From: Scolanthus callimorphus
Taxonomy: Eukaryota; Cnidaria; Anthozoa; Actiniaria; Edwardsiidae
Length of the DNA: 64,000 bases
Reading direction: 5' to 3'
NCBI GenBank assembly: GCA_033964015.1
Contig: CM066923.1
Location: 930,001-994,000 of the forward strand
Shown: piece after piece, positions 36,201-48,500 of the stretch
Position numbering within the stretch: position 1 is the first letter of the stretch
How the letters are laid out: every line of letters starts with the position of its first letter
Program-made: the position numbers and the translations under genes
The notes under the pieces: model-generated
What the model was told of the DNA's origin: nothing
The model's database searches: none
Seen by the model: the letters and a program-made list of their open reading frames with translations, nothing else

Positions 36201-39200
36201 ATTTTAGTCGCGACCCTAGCAAGTCTCTCGCATTTTAGTCGCGACCTTGGTCATTCTCTCGCACTTTATTCGCGACCATGGTTACTCTCGTATTTTAGTC
36301 GCGATTCTAGCCACTCTCTCGCATTTTAGTCGCGATCATGGTCCATCTCTCGCATTTTAGTCGCGACAATAGTCACCCTCGTATTTTAGTCGCGACCCTA
36401 GCGACTCTTGCATTTTATTCGCGACCATGGCCACTCTCTCACATGTCCGTCGCGAACCTAGTCAATCTTTCGAATTTTAGTCGCGACCATGGTGACTCTC
36501 TCGCACTTTGGTCGCGACTGGTCGCAGTATGGCGGCCTGATTGTGCTGTTTGCCTTCAGGATGCAGAGACAGAGTTAGAGGCCGTCATGAAGGAAAGAGA
36601 TGAAAATAAGTTTTATGTCAAGGTAACAATGTGCAGTCATGTCAATAGGGTCGTGTTTTGTAAAGGTGTTGCTGTATTAATCTATAATAACTTACTGAGA
36701 CTTCTTTTCCTCTAATCCCTTTTCCCGCAAATGAAATGTTAAGATTGTAATAACATCTAACCAGTTTGCCGTACATTTGCGATGGTAGGAGCGCGCCAGT
36801 TTATAGACCATGAATTTAATCGTAGAATGTAGATCTCGATGAACCTAAGCTCGGGAGTCCGGGACCTGAGTAATAACATAGTTCTCATTCAAAGTTGTAC
36901 CCTAACAATCAAGGCATTACTTTTTTGGTTTCTCATTGAGAAGTTTTATTAAGATGTGTTTCCACCAATAGAGAAGCGAAATAGAGGCTGTTCATTTCGC
37001 GGGTGGTAACAAAATTAAGTCCAACATTAAATTTTGTGTTAAATTTTACATCAACCGATGAAAGTAGTTTCTTGACTTACTTTGACTAATGATTTCCCAT
37101 AGAACTGCGACCGAGTAAAACGCCAGAAACTCTTGTTTTTGTTTTGTTTCTTGTGATATTCTTCGCAGCCCAGCGGGCGGTGTCACGCAACGCTCCCGGG
37201 AATGTGGCGTGACTCGCTGGGGCTGCAAAGGATTAGTGATATTCTGTAGAGTCGCACAAATGTTATATTTTGATTTAAATGTAGATAACAATTCGCATAA
37301 TTGTTGTAGTGTTATCAAGTTCCCAAATGTCAGGCGCGGTCTTAGAGTCAGAAATGGCACCATGCGTATTTAAGTAGCAAAAAATATCGCAAAAAATCCT
37401 CTCCCCCTCCCCCTCGATTTTTTTGCGTGACACAGGTATCCTGAACCACGAAAAACAAAATATCCGAAAAAACCCAGTGGAGAGCCGACTCGCAGTCTAG
37501 TATTTAACCCTGATTTAGCTTTCATTTTTTATACTTTTTAGTGATAAGGGTGCTTGGTGTAACCTACTAACATAATTTTGTAAATCGTCTTTAACGGAAG
37601 TGCTAGTATTTCCAGTCGTATGGAGATTAGTTGGTCATGTTCCATAGTGGAGTAATGTGATTTTCATTTGTACTCAGGAACTTGGCGACGAGATCGAGAA
37701 AATGAAGTTAGACAAGGAAAAAGCCGTCAAAGCCATCCGTACATTGAAGGCCAACAACGAAGTAAGTAGCCAACTGGTTTGCCTCTCAGTTGGGATTCTT
37801 AGTATGTCGTGTTTAAATTTCAGAAATTTGGATCGCGTAAAGTAGCCGGGATAGCTAAACGTAATACAGCGGCCTAGCCAGGAATTTCTGAAAGGGGGGG
37901 GGGGGGCGGATAGTGAAAACATGGGACGAAAATGTTCAAATTTCCTTCAGCAAATACAGTAAATGTATGGGAAAATCTCCCGAGAAAGGGGAGCCGCGGG
38001 CCCCTGTGACCCCCTGGCTACGCCCCTGTAATATCACTTTAAACATAAAGTTACAAAAGTGTTCACTGTTTCTGCGGAATGCATGTTCCCTGTTGTTCTC
38101 TCCCAAACGTCATTCCGAACCCCTTCAATCTTCATCACCACAGGCTAGCCTGCTTGCAGTATGTTTAATCACGGGAAAACCTGTCCGTTCGCTACGGGCG
38201 CCATCATGGATTTTTGGGGCGAGCGCAAAAATCGAGCGAGGGTCTCCCGGGACCGCGCGCCTCTCAAAATCCAAGATGGCGCCCGGTCAGCGAACGGACC
38301 GGGTTTTCCGCGGTAAAGACACCCAGCAACCGCCTGCAAGCAGGCTATACTACAGGCCTCCCAAAACAACCTATTATGTAACGCGATTGTGGATTTCTCA
38401 TGTCAATAGAAACTCAAGGCCAAACTAAAGGACATCAGTACGTCACAAGAGGATCTCTCACGCGCCCCAGTAAAGGTAGGGCACCATTCTGTACAAACAT
38501 CGTGAAGTATTTATTTTAAAGAGCCTGTGACAGCATAGCAACATATCAAGTCGGAGAAAGCATCCATTTCCATCGGCTGATTTAGAGAACATAGAGCAAT
38601 GTTCTCGATTGAATTTGGTAAATCAAATCTGAAACATTGTTTTTAGGTGTTTAGAGATTTCTACACGTAATTCGTCTTCTAATATCGAACGAGAACAATA
38701 ACAAAGGAGTGGCTGACACGGGCTCTTTAATTAATGGATTTAGATATTTTTACGGTAGCTTTTTCGCTACTCACTATCTGTTACGTGATAGATAATCAGA
38801 ATGATTTCTACTAAATGTCTTTAGTTACAAGCCCTCTATGGATACAGTTTAGGTATTTAGCAAGGGACGTCTTGTCTAGGTTCTGTAGTACATCCCCATG
38901 GATAATATGATTTTTATTGAAAACTTTGAAACCCAGGACGTGAAGAAGCGTTTAGCTGTGCTGAAGGTGGAGAAAGAAGAACTAGAGGCTGCTTTACAGG
39001 AAGCCAAGAACGAGGTTCAACAAGTGGAGGACAAAAATAAGGTGCAACTAAGTTGTATATTTCGGATTGGTTTCTATCACGTGGCACAGCATCTCACGAG
39101 TTCGTCATGCTTGAGTATCCCGCGTACTGTCAGTTCTCACAGGGAAGTTTGCTGAAACCCATCCATGGGAAACGCTGAATTTCCCATGGTAGAAGAATGG

Positions 39201-39469
39201 GAAGTGTTCGGATTTCCCATGGCTATTCGTGTGAATTCCGAACACTTCCCATGCGTGTGCCTTGGGAAATTCAGATTTTACAATGGAAATTCCCTGTGTC
39301 TCATAGTATCCAGTTTAACTGAAGATAATGTAACCCAGTGGCGGATCCAGGGGGGTGCGTTGGCTGCGGACACTCCTTTTTGCAACACAAAAACGGTTTA
39401 AAACGGCAAAATGTAGTCCTAAAGACTAGCACCCCTATTAACAAAACTGGCTCTTCAAACCAGAAACGC

Positions 39470-39512
<43 letters not shown>

Positions 39513-42500
39513 CCCCCTTCCAAAAACTTGTTGTTGTAAACCTTATTGTCGTGATTCTGAAATTTGGTTTTATTTTGGCCTTTCCAGGAACTCATGTCCG
39601 AGTTTCAGAAAGTTTATGCCGAAAATGAAGATTTGCAAAAGAAGATAAGAGATCACATAGTTGTCGACGAACTCAATGAGGTAAAGTCAGTACGCACGTC
39701 CCGTTTCCCGCGCACCCTTACACTCCTGAACGTGATCAATATGTACATTCTCCCAAAGCTATCAATACATTGTTTAGCGGAATACACGATGAGAATTGAG
39801 GAATAGATCAGTGATAAGCTGAGTGATGGATTGATTGACCATCAGCTGAGTTATACGCCGGATATACGCTGGATATACGCCGGTCTTATCATGTGCTGTT
39901 CCAAATGCTAATGAACTTAGACAGTAGAGTTTCCTCAGCACTGGCACACATTATAAGCCCTCTGGTTCTACTATCACTAACGTCATATGTTATATCTCAG
40001 ACTTTGAAGAAGCAGTTGGAGACGATTGTGTTTGAGAAGGACGAGCTTACTCTCTCGATGAAGTCATTACAAGATGAACACAACACTATTCTACAAGAAA
40101 ATGAGGTACGTGTGTGTTAGCGCGATTCGTCAAAAAAGCCGTCAAAAAGACCTCTGAAGCGTCCCTCCACTCCTCTCCCTTCCACCATTCTCCTCCCCTC
40201 CACCATTCTCTTCCCCTTCACTATTCTCCTCCCCTCCACCATTCCGCCCCACCTGTACTGTCCCTTTCCAGACTGCATGAGAGTGGTTGTTGATGCTTCA
40301 AGTCGCGCGCAACGGTTTGTTATTACTAGAATGTGATGGTTGTCGAACTAAAATAGTAACAATGCGTGTTAGATATCACGCTTGAAGTTAAAACTATAGC
40401 CATTCGGAGTGCTACGAGGGTTCAGACAACATCTCTGATTTTCTGAAATAAATTATGCTTACAGGAACTCAAGTCCAAACTGGAGCTCTCAGCGGAGAAA
40501 CGTGAAGTAAGAACACCGAATGTTACTGGAAAATGTTTATGTAAAAGTTTTATATAAAATTCTTGAACTCTTTCCTCTTCAGGGAAGTAGCTCTGGCGTG
40601 GACAAAGCCAAGTCCGAGAACCTCATCCGGGATCTACGCGAGGAGCTGAAGATCAGCGTGCTGAAGGAACAGGTAAGATCACGTGACCGATCACGTGACA
40701 GACAACGAAATGTTATAACCACGTGACTTGTTATTAGCTACGTCAAGGCTCCGGTCTCGAAGAGTAGTAGTTAACAAAGTACGGCTCTGTTGACACAGAA
40801 AACGTATTTCATATGACTGTAAAGAAACTGTTGGAGTAATTGTTGGACTCTAGGACAGTAAGGGTGATTAATTACACACGACCATCATATGAAATCTGCT
40901 GTTAGGGGAGTGAACCAGTCTTCGTTCTGCCGGTGCTAATACTCAAAGAAAGGTAAACAAAATCCGGCGACATTAGGTGGTGTATAGAGCGGATTCACAT
41001 GACTGTCGTGAAAACAATTGCAATTGAACAATCACTAGCCAATCAGAATCGAGAGAAATCACCACTTGCTCCTAAATGGCTTTTCTCTCAGCCAATCACA
41101 AGCCGAACCAATTACTAAGTAATTACACGATTGTATTTACTACAGAATTGATTGGCTGAGAAAAACGAGTAGCCAATGAGAACGCAAAACAATCGCAATT
41201 ACATAACAAGTGTTGACATTCATGTGAAATCCGCTCTAAAACCTGTAGGAGTGATTACAAAGTAATTGCGAATTACTCACGACAGTCATCTGAAATCCGC
41301 TCTATACTGACATTAGGTGGTGTATATACTGACATTAGGTGGTGTATATACTGGCATTAGGTGGTGTATATACTGACATTAGGTGGTTTATAAACTGACA
41401 TTAGGTGGTGTATATAATGACATTAGTTGTTTGTTCTTCATCTCAGGAGCTGAGGACGCAGCTCGAGGCCAAAAGCGGAAATGACATCAAGGTATGGAGA
41501 ACAGCTGGTTCCTAGCCAAGTTATAGAGCAGATTTCGTATGACTGTGAAAAGTACCGTGACACGGCGCGGTACTGTCGCGGTGGCGGTACCGAACCTGGC
41601 CTGCTGTAGATACCGAACGAAATCGCGTAGTCGCGGTACGGTCACGGTCGCGGCGCGGTACAACTCTTTCGCTGTTTTCACAGTAATACGGTTCCAGGGA
41701 GCCGCTCCATAAAGGAACTGTGTTTTAGGGTCCCAGTATGGAACCTGGGGGTGGCCTCCATTACTAGTAACACTGGTATGTTTCACGGTCCACAGACGGT
41801 TTTCTAAGTTCTACCATAGGCTTTGTCACTGAATACGTGATTTCTAGGGAGTCTTCACAGGGCTTGTTTTATCTCCCCATTCAGATCTTGTGGTTCTTAG
41901 GGGGATTCCTGCGTTTCAAGTCCTTCAGACGAGGCATTAAACCAAGGTCCCGTCTCCCAGTTTAGCCAGTGGAAGACTAGATAATTGAGACATGAATTGC
42001 CTTACTCACTTTTCCCCCGTATTCTCTAGGAATTGCCTATTTATGTGGAACCTGCACCATTTAATGTGTTTCTGGTGTGAAAGGTTATGCTTCTTGTTAA
42101 TCCGAGGATCGAAACCATAGTGATATTCACTATTCTTTCTCAAACTGTCAGCCAACCCTGGATCTTAATCGTAATATTTCATCGTTTTATTGTAGGAAAA
42201 TCGAAAGCATTTCCAACAGATGAAAGCTGATAAAGAGAAAATACAGAATGCTTACGAGACCCTGAAGAAACAATGGGAAGATCACAAGCAGAGTTGTAAC
42301 AAGGAATCCAAGGTGAGACAACTGCAAACAATTTTTTTAATTTAAAAAATATAATTTTTTATTTATTATTATGTTCTGTTATCAATTCCCTTGTAACAGA
42401 AAACCCTTCTCCGGAGACATTTGGTCTACTGCAAACTGAGTTCCAGAGTCCTCTAGGGCGATCCCAAAGGTCACTTGCGCAGATTTTCAGCCCGGAATTT

Positions 42501-45500
42501 TTAAAGGGTGTAAATATGTGTTGAAGGGTGCATGAGGATGTTTTCTTTTAATCGCAGGATTTACCAAGTAAGCTGAAGATGCTGAAAGAAGAACGCCAAA
42601 AACATTTGAAAGAAATAAAAAGATTAAACGACAAAATCAAGACGCTAGACGAGGGCAACGCGGCGCTGGAGAAACAACTACTTGAGGCAACAGATAGGAA
42701 TACTAAGCTTGAAAACGACTTAAAGGAGTTAACACGTGCAAAAGAAGGGTTGACGGAGAAAGTTTGTAAATTTGCAGTGCAGGAAGAAGAGTTGCGGAAG
42801 ATGATAGAAAGTCACGTGAATGAAAACACCGCACTGAAGAATGAACTGGTCACTGCGAGGGAGACAATGGAAAACCTGGAGCGAGAACGAGAGGTACTAT
42901 GTCTTTCTAGGGGCGTATGTAAGCCTGACACCCTGGTTATGACTGAACGGCGCATGCTGGTGAATCAAAGGCGGCCACGATTTCAAATCATTATGTGTGG
43001 TAGACGTTTGCAGTGTTCCCGTGCATGGTAGCGCGGTATCTCGCTGCACTGCGTCTCTCACAACTCATTGCATCTCCCTCCCGATATGTAATCATAGAAT
43101 AGCAAACTACTAATGGTGTTATTTTGAAAGTTTATTACCATTGTGGATAAACACAACACACAGATCATGACAATGTCACACGCATCAGACACAGGGTCTT
43201 CAAGTAATGTGAATTGTAACTAAAGCAAGTGGTTCTGTATTTTCTTTGACAGGACTTGTCTAAACATCTACAAGAAGCAACTTCCAAATCTCAACAGACA
43301 CAAGACGAACTGGCCCGGGTACAGGACAAGCTCCAACTGACTGAGGCACTCAAAGAGGTACTCATAAGATTAGATTACCTATTTTTACTCACGGGCGCCC
43401 TGTTTGTGGTTTTGTCACTGATCTGTATCTGCCATTTGCAGAAGTTCTGGAAAATCGTGTGAACATTTCGGAACCATTTCGTTTCCCAAAACGTCTCCGA
43501 ACTTCTTGCGACAGTTTCCGAACTTTCTCTGAATCCCTGCCGATCTCAATAGTATAAATCCCAATTGTGGCTATAAGATATCGCTGAAAAATTTCCGCGA
43601 AACCCGGTACAGTTGACAGGTATCCTGGTCGCTGCTCTTTTTACAGGAACTCAACAAGCAGCTTAGTAGTTCAGCCGAGGCGGATAGTGGTGCGCAGGGG
43701 ATTCTCAAGATAGTCGAGGACAAACTACAAACTACTGAGTCCCTTGTACAGGTACTGAATGCGGCTATCTATCGATATTGGCGCGTCAACGCCAAGTGGT
43801 GTATATTCATAATATGATCACCCTCCCAGATGCCATTTCCAACGGCAACGTGTGATTGTTAGTCATTACAGTCAGGTCTTCATTATTATAGAAGAGTTTG
43901 AGGCTGAAAGAAAAAAACTCCGTGTTCTAAGCGAGCACTAAAATTTGGCTAGGATTGGTCTTCAGGTTATGTGATTCACATTCAGAATAACCAAGGAGGG
44001 TTAGTCTATTAGGGAGTGGCAAAAAAGGAAATTCTACTTTTGTTTAACACCCAGGAGCAAAGCCAGCAACTCAAGGTACACGCCGAGGAACAGGCAAGAC
44101 TGGAATCAGAGAAATCCGAACTGATGAAGAAGATGGCAGATTTGGAAACTAAAAGCCAGGTCAGTAGGGCACGATAAAAAAAAAACTTTACTGTAAAAGT
44201 AGGACATCAACGAACTAATTGTTTTCACAAGTTGCCTCGTGAGAGATCGGGCTGATGTTCTTTGAGCGTTATGTTGTCTCTGACTGACACGATTGGGGCA
44301 CGATTGGTCGTGGCTAGGTTGTCTTTCTTTCGACGTTATCCCTTCTTTCGGCTGCGATAACTGTTCGTGGTCGCCTTGATTACACTTCTTTTTCTCTTTG
44401 CAGAGTTTAGCTGAAGACGTTACAAATGTGAGCAGAACGAAAGCTTCTTTAGACAAGCAGGTGGTTGATTTGAAACAGCTGGTACAGGAAAAAACTGCTC
44501 AGATCGAGGTAAGACCACGTGACGGTTTGACACAGTAAACATAAACAACAACATTATTATTGTTAGTATCACTGCCCATACAGGGGCGTAGCCAGGAAAT
44601 TTTTTTTTTTTTGGGGGGGGACGAAAATTTTCCAATTTCCTCTAGCAAATACAGTAAATGTATGGGAAAATCTCCCGAGAAAAGGGGGGGGGGGGGGGGG
44701 CTGTGTCCCCCCTGGCTACGCCCCTGCCATAGTCGACGAAATACACACTTATAAAGTCGTCAGGTGACTCCATGATGAACGTTATCACCAAGCTGAAAAA
44801 CTTTGTCGGCAGATGGCGACTGGAGAGGAAACAGATTAGTCGCCAGAAAAAATCTAGTCGCATTGGACTGTTCCAAAAAATAGCTGTATCCTCCATCGAG
44901 GAACTCCAAATTTTCATAAATTACACTACCCCTGTGGAAATTCCAGGCTCCTGCTCAATTCCTGTGGAAATTTGAAGTAACCCCTGAGGGAATTTCACGT
45001 CCTCTTGTGGCCCTGTGGAAATTCCGGGGTAAAATGAATAGCCCTGTGGAAATTCCAGGTTCCTCGATACGGGGTAACGATATAAAATGGAACAGCCCAT
45101 TGGTGACTGAATTGATTGCAATTTCGGGTCCTGTCTCGATGATCATCAACGCACAATGAACAGCATTATTGTCATTGATGTAAATCTTGTTTTCACCATG
45201 AGTAAATGCATGTTTTCTTAGACGATTTCTTTACTTTATTTCTAGGAGCTGAATGACCTGCTTATTAACAGTCAAAAGGAGAAGGAAACAATCAAACATT
45301 CCCTACACATGATGGAGGAACAGTATGAGGGGATACGACGCCAACAAGAGGTATATCTAGAGGTATAAGGGCACAGGTAGCTTAGCTATGGTATACCTAG
45401 GGGTATAAGGGCACAGGTAGCTTAGCTATGGTATACCTAGGGGTATAAGGGCACAGGTAGCTTAGCTATGGTGTACCTAGGGGTATAAGGGCACAGGTAG

Positions 45501-48500
45501 CTTAGCGATGGTATACCTAGGGGTATAAGGGCACAGGTAGCTTAGCTATGGTGTACCTAGGGGTATTAGGGCACAGGTAGCTTAGCTATGGTATACCTAG
45601 GGGTATAAGGGCACAGGTAGCTTAGCTATGGTGTACCTAGGGGTATAAGGGCACAGGTAGCTTAGCTATGGTGTACCTAGGGGTATTAGGGCACAGATAG
45701 GGGTATTAGGGCACAGGTATCTCAGCTATGGTATGGTTGAGCGCGTATGCAGGTGTCAGAGGGTGGTATTTGGTGGGACATCTAGAAATCGTCTGTCCTG
45801 GACGCGTGCAAGTTTTCAGTTTTGTATTGTACGCGCCCAAATGTCCTCCAATCACATTGACTGACGAGGTAGGCTTTCATTTGTTTTCAACCAAGAGTAA
45901 AAAATATTGCTGTCATTTAATAGGAATAGAGCAACGTAAACTGTTGGTACTAGATTTAGAACATAACGACTATGATTGAGAGCAAATATTTATAATTTAT
46001 TAGGAAGAATCTACCATGCAAAACGAGGCCGACGAGCTCACTTCAGAGAGTATTCGTGAACCGGATGTTGTTAGTATTCTAGTGTTTTGGTTAATCATAT
46101 ATTTTTTGAACGAATTACGTACATAGCATCTGAAGGATTTGTCAAAGGGGATCAAAACGTCTTACATCCAAGGGTTGAAAGTGCGTGTGTTTCGGGAGTA
46201 AATACGCCTCTTTTTAAATAAATGGTTACTTTCCGGATCGAACAGTCTGTATGTTTGTGGTTTGCGGGGTTGTTATGGTCTTGTTCTGTTGCTGTTGCTG
46301 CTGTGTTGCCGTGGTTGTGTGTCCACCTTTTGTCCATGGCGTCTTTTCACACGCCTACAAGTCATTGAGTCTTTTCATGTAAGTAAACTCTCAAACTTAC
46401 TATGTCTTGCGTATTGTTCAGGATCACAGGAGTAATGTCCAAGATCTGGAGGGTAAAGTGGAAGTCCTCGCCAAGAAACTAACAGTGGCAAATGAAGAAA
46501 AAGCAGTAAGTACTCAAAGACGCTTGAAATGCGTTTGTAAATTGCAAACCTCGTACCCAGGCACGTTCCTGCGGATCGGGCCGAGCGAAACTAGTAACGA
46601 GTGAAGTGCGTAGGGGATGATGCATTGCTCGCTCATCGATAGCGCCTTTTATTAATCTGCCTCTTCCGCTAAGGAGAGACGCTAGTATACTGGGCAAGGG
46701 CAGGTCAGTTGCTATTCTGTCGACCCGTGAACGTTCTCTTTTGCTACCCACGATCCCCAACGACCGCAAAGCACACTGGATCACAAAGCACACTGGATCA
46801 CTAGGCATGGACCGCCTTTGTTTTGACAACATAATTAAATTTGACAAGAATACACAATGCATTTAGTCCTTCTTCAAACAGAATTTATGTTCGAACACAC
46901 ATGTACGCATTGAAATAGTAATGTAAAACAAATTTCAATTGTCATATTGTATAATTTGTCTCGCAGTTCATCTCCCCATTATTACGGTTTTAATATTTCT
47001 GCGAACTCGGAAACACCTTTCAAACCGTGTTTTAGAATATTCCCCCCGATCGCACAACTAACTACAACTAACCCTTAACAAACATCACTCAGCGGTTTTA
47101 CAAAAGTTACTTAGATGTTTGATTCAGAGAACGCTTTGAAAATACAATAATTTGTCGGTGAAAATTTCGCAGAGTCGTGAAAACCACAGTAATAAAAGTA
47201 TCCCGCGAAAGATTATTGCCAGAGGGCAAATATCCTCGAGACATTCTATTATCATGCAAAGTTTGTACCATCCCAGCAAGGGGCCGTATTTATGTGCATA
47301 TTATCGATTAGCATTTGCCGATCTTAGGACCACGACTCAAACACGAAAAGTTCCACATCTATTCGCCAAATTACTTTTACATGTTACTGCTGTATGGATA
47401 AGAGAGAGATCTAATCTTTCATAAGGTAATAGTTTCAATTTTTGACGTGTTTATCGACATAAATTGTGTTGTCAAGCAATTTTTACAATTGGTTTGCAAA
47501 ATTGTGAAATGTCTTTCTATCTAATTATTTATCGCTAAAAGGTTTTTTGAGTCACACTTTTGAATTTATTTGGGATGAGACTTTGTAGACAATGTATAAT
47601 CTGCAGGCGAAGGTAAAATACGAAGAGATACATTTAAAATAGAGGTTGTAGCCGGTGAATATAATTTTAAGAGAGATTGTAGCCGGTTACCCTGCGAGCA
47701 GTGGTTTCCTATCTTCGGCCCGGCGGCAAGCGCGAAGATAGGAGGAAGCCACTGCTCGCAGGGTAGTAGCCGGTGAATTTACATTAGAGATTGTAGCTTT
47801 TAATCCTCTTTTCTACCGTATATATATTTTTATTATTCAGCACATCGATGCACTGCCCAAATATGGTCATTGGAACGCCAATAGCTGTCTTCTGTACATT
47901 ACATATATCCTGTGATATCCGTCTCTGAGGGAAATATGATGTGTTCAGCTCATATTTAATACGCAAAAGTAAATCATTTCTGGGATTTTTTTGTGCTATC
48001 GATGTGCTGAATAATAAAACCATTATCCTGCTCGATTTTTGCAGAATATCGTCTGATTTAGCCAACTCGGGACTGCGTCTCTCGTCGGCTAAGTATCAGA
48101 CAATATTCTGCGCAATCTCGCAGGATAATGGTTAAATATACGAGAGTGGATTCATTTCTATACCTGTAATGAAGGCTCCATGTTGTTATTTTATCTAAAG
48201 TTTTATTTCATGTGAAACTGGAACAAATATGGCAACTGATTTTCGCCCTTAAAGAGCCTATGTGTCAGCCGCCATTTTGACAGCATAGCAACATACCAAG
48301 TCCGAGAAAGCATCCATTTCCATCGGCTGATTTAGAGGATATAGAGCAATGTTCTTGATTGAATTTGTTAAATCAAATCTGAAAGTTTGTTTTTAGATAT
48401 TGATTAAGAGATTTCTACACGTAAATCGTCTTCTAATAATGTTAGTATCTATTTCTAGATTTCTACACGTAAATCGTCTTCTAATAATGTTAGTATCTAT

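Noticed and set aside
47152..47424. Possible extra GCC2 exon in intron 31
   Set aside because: No acceptor/donor pair in phase and no coiled-coil composition; the exon 31-32 junction is already in frame.
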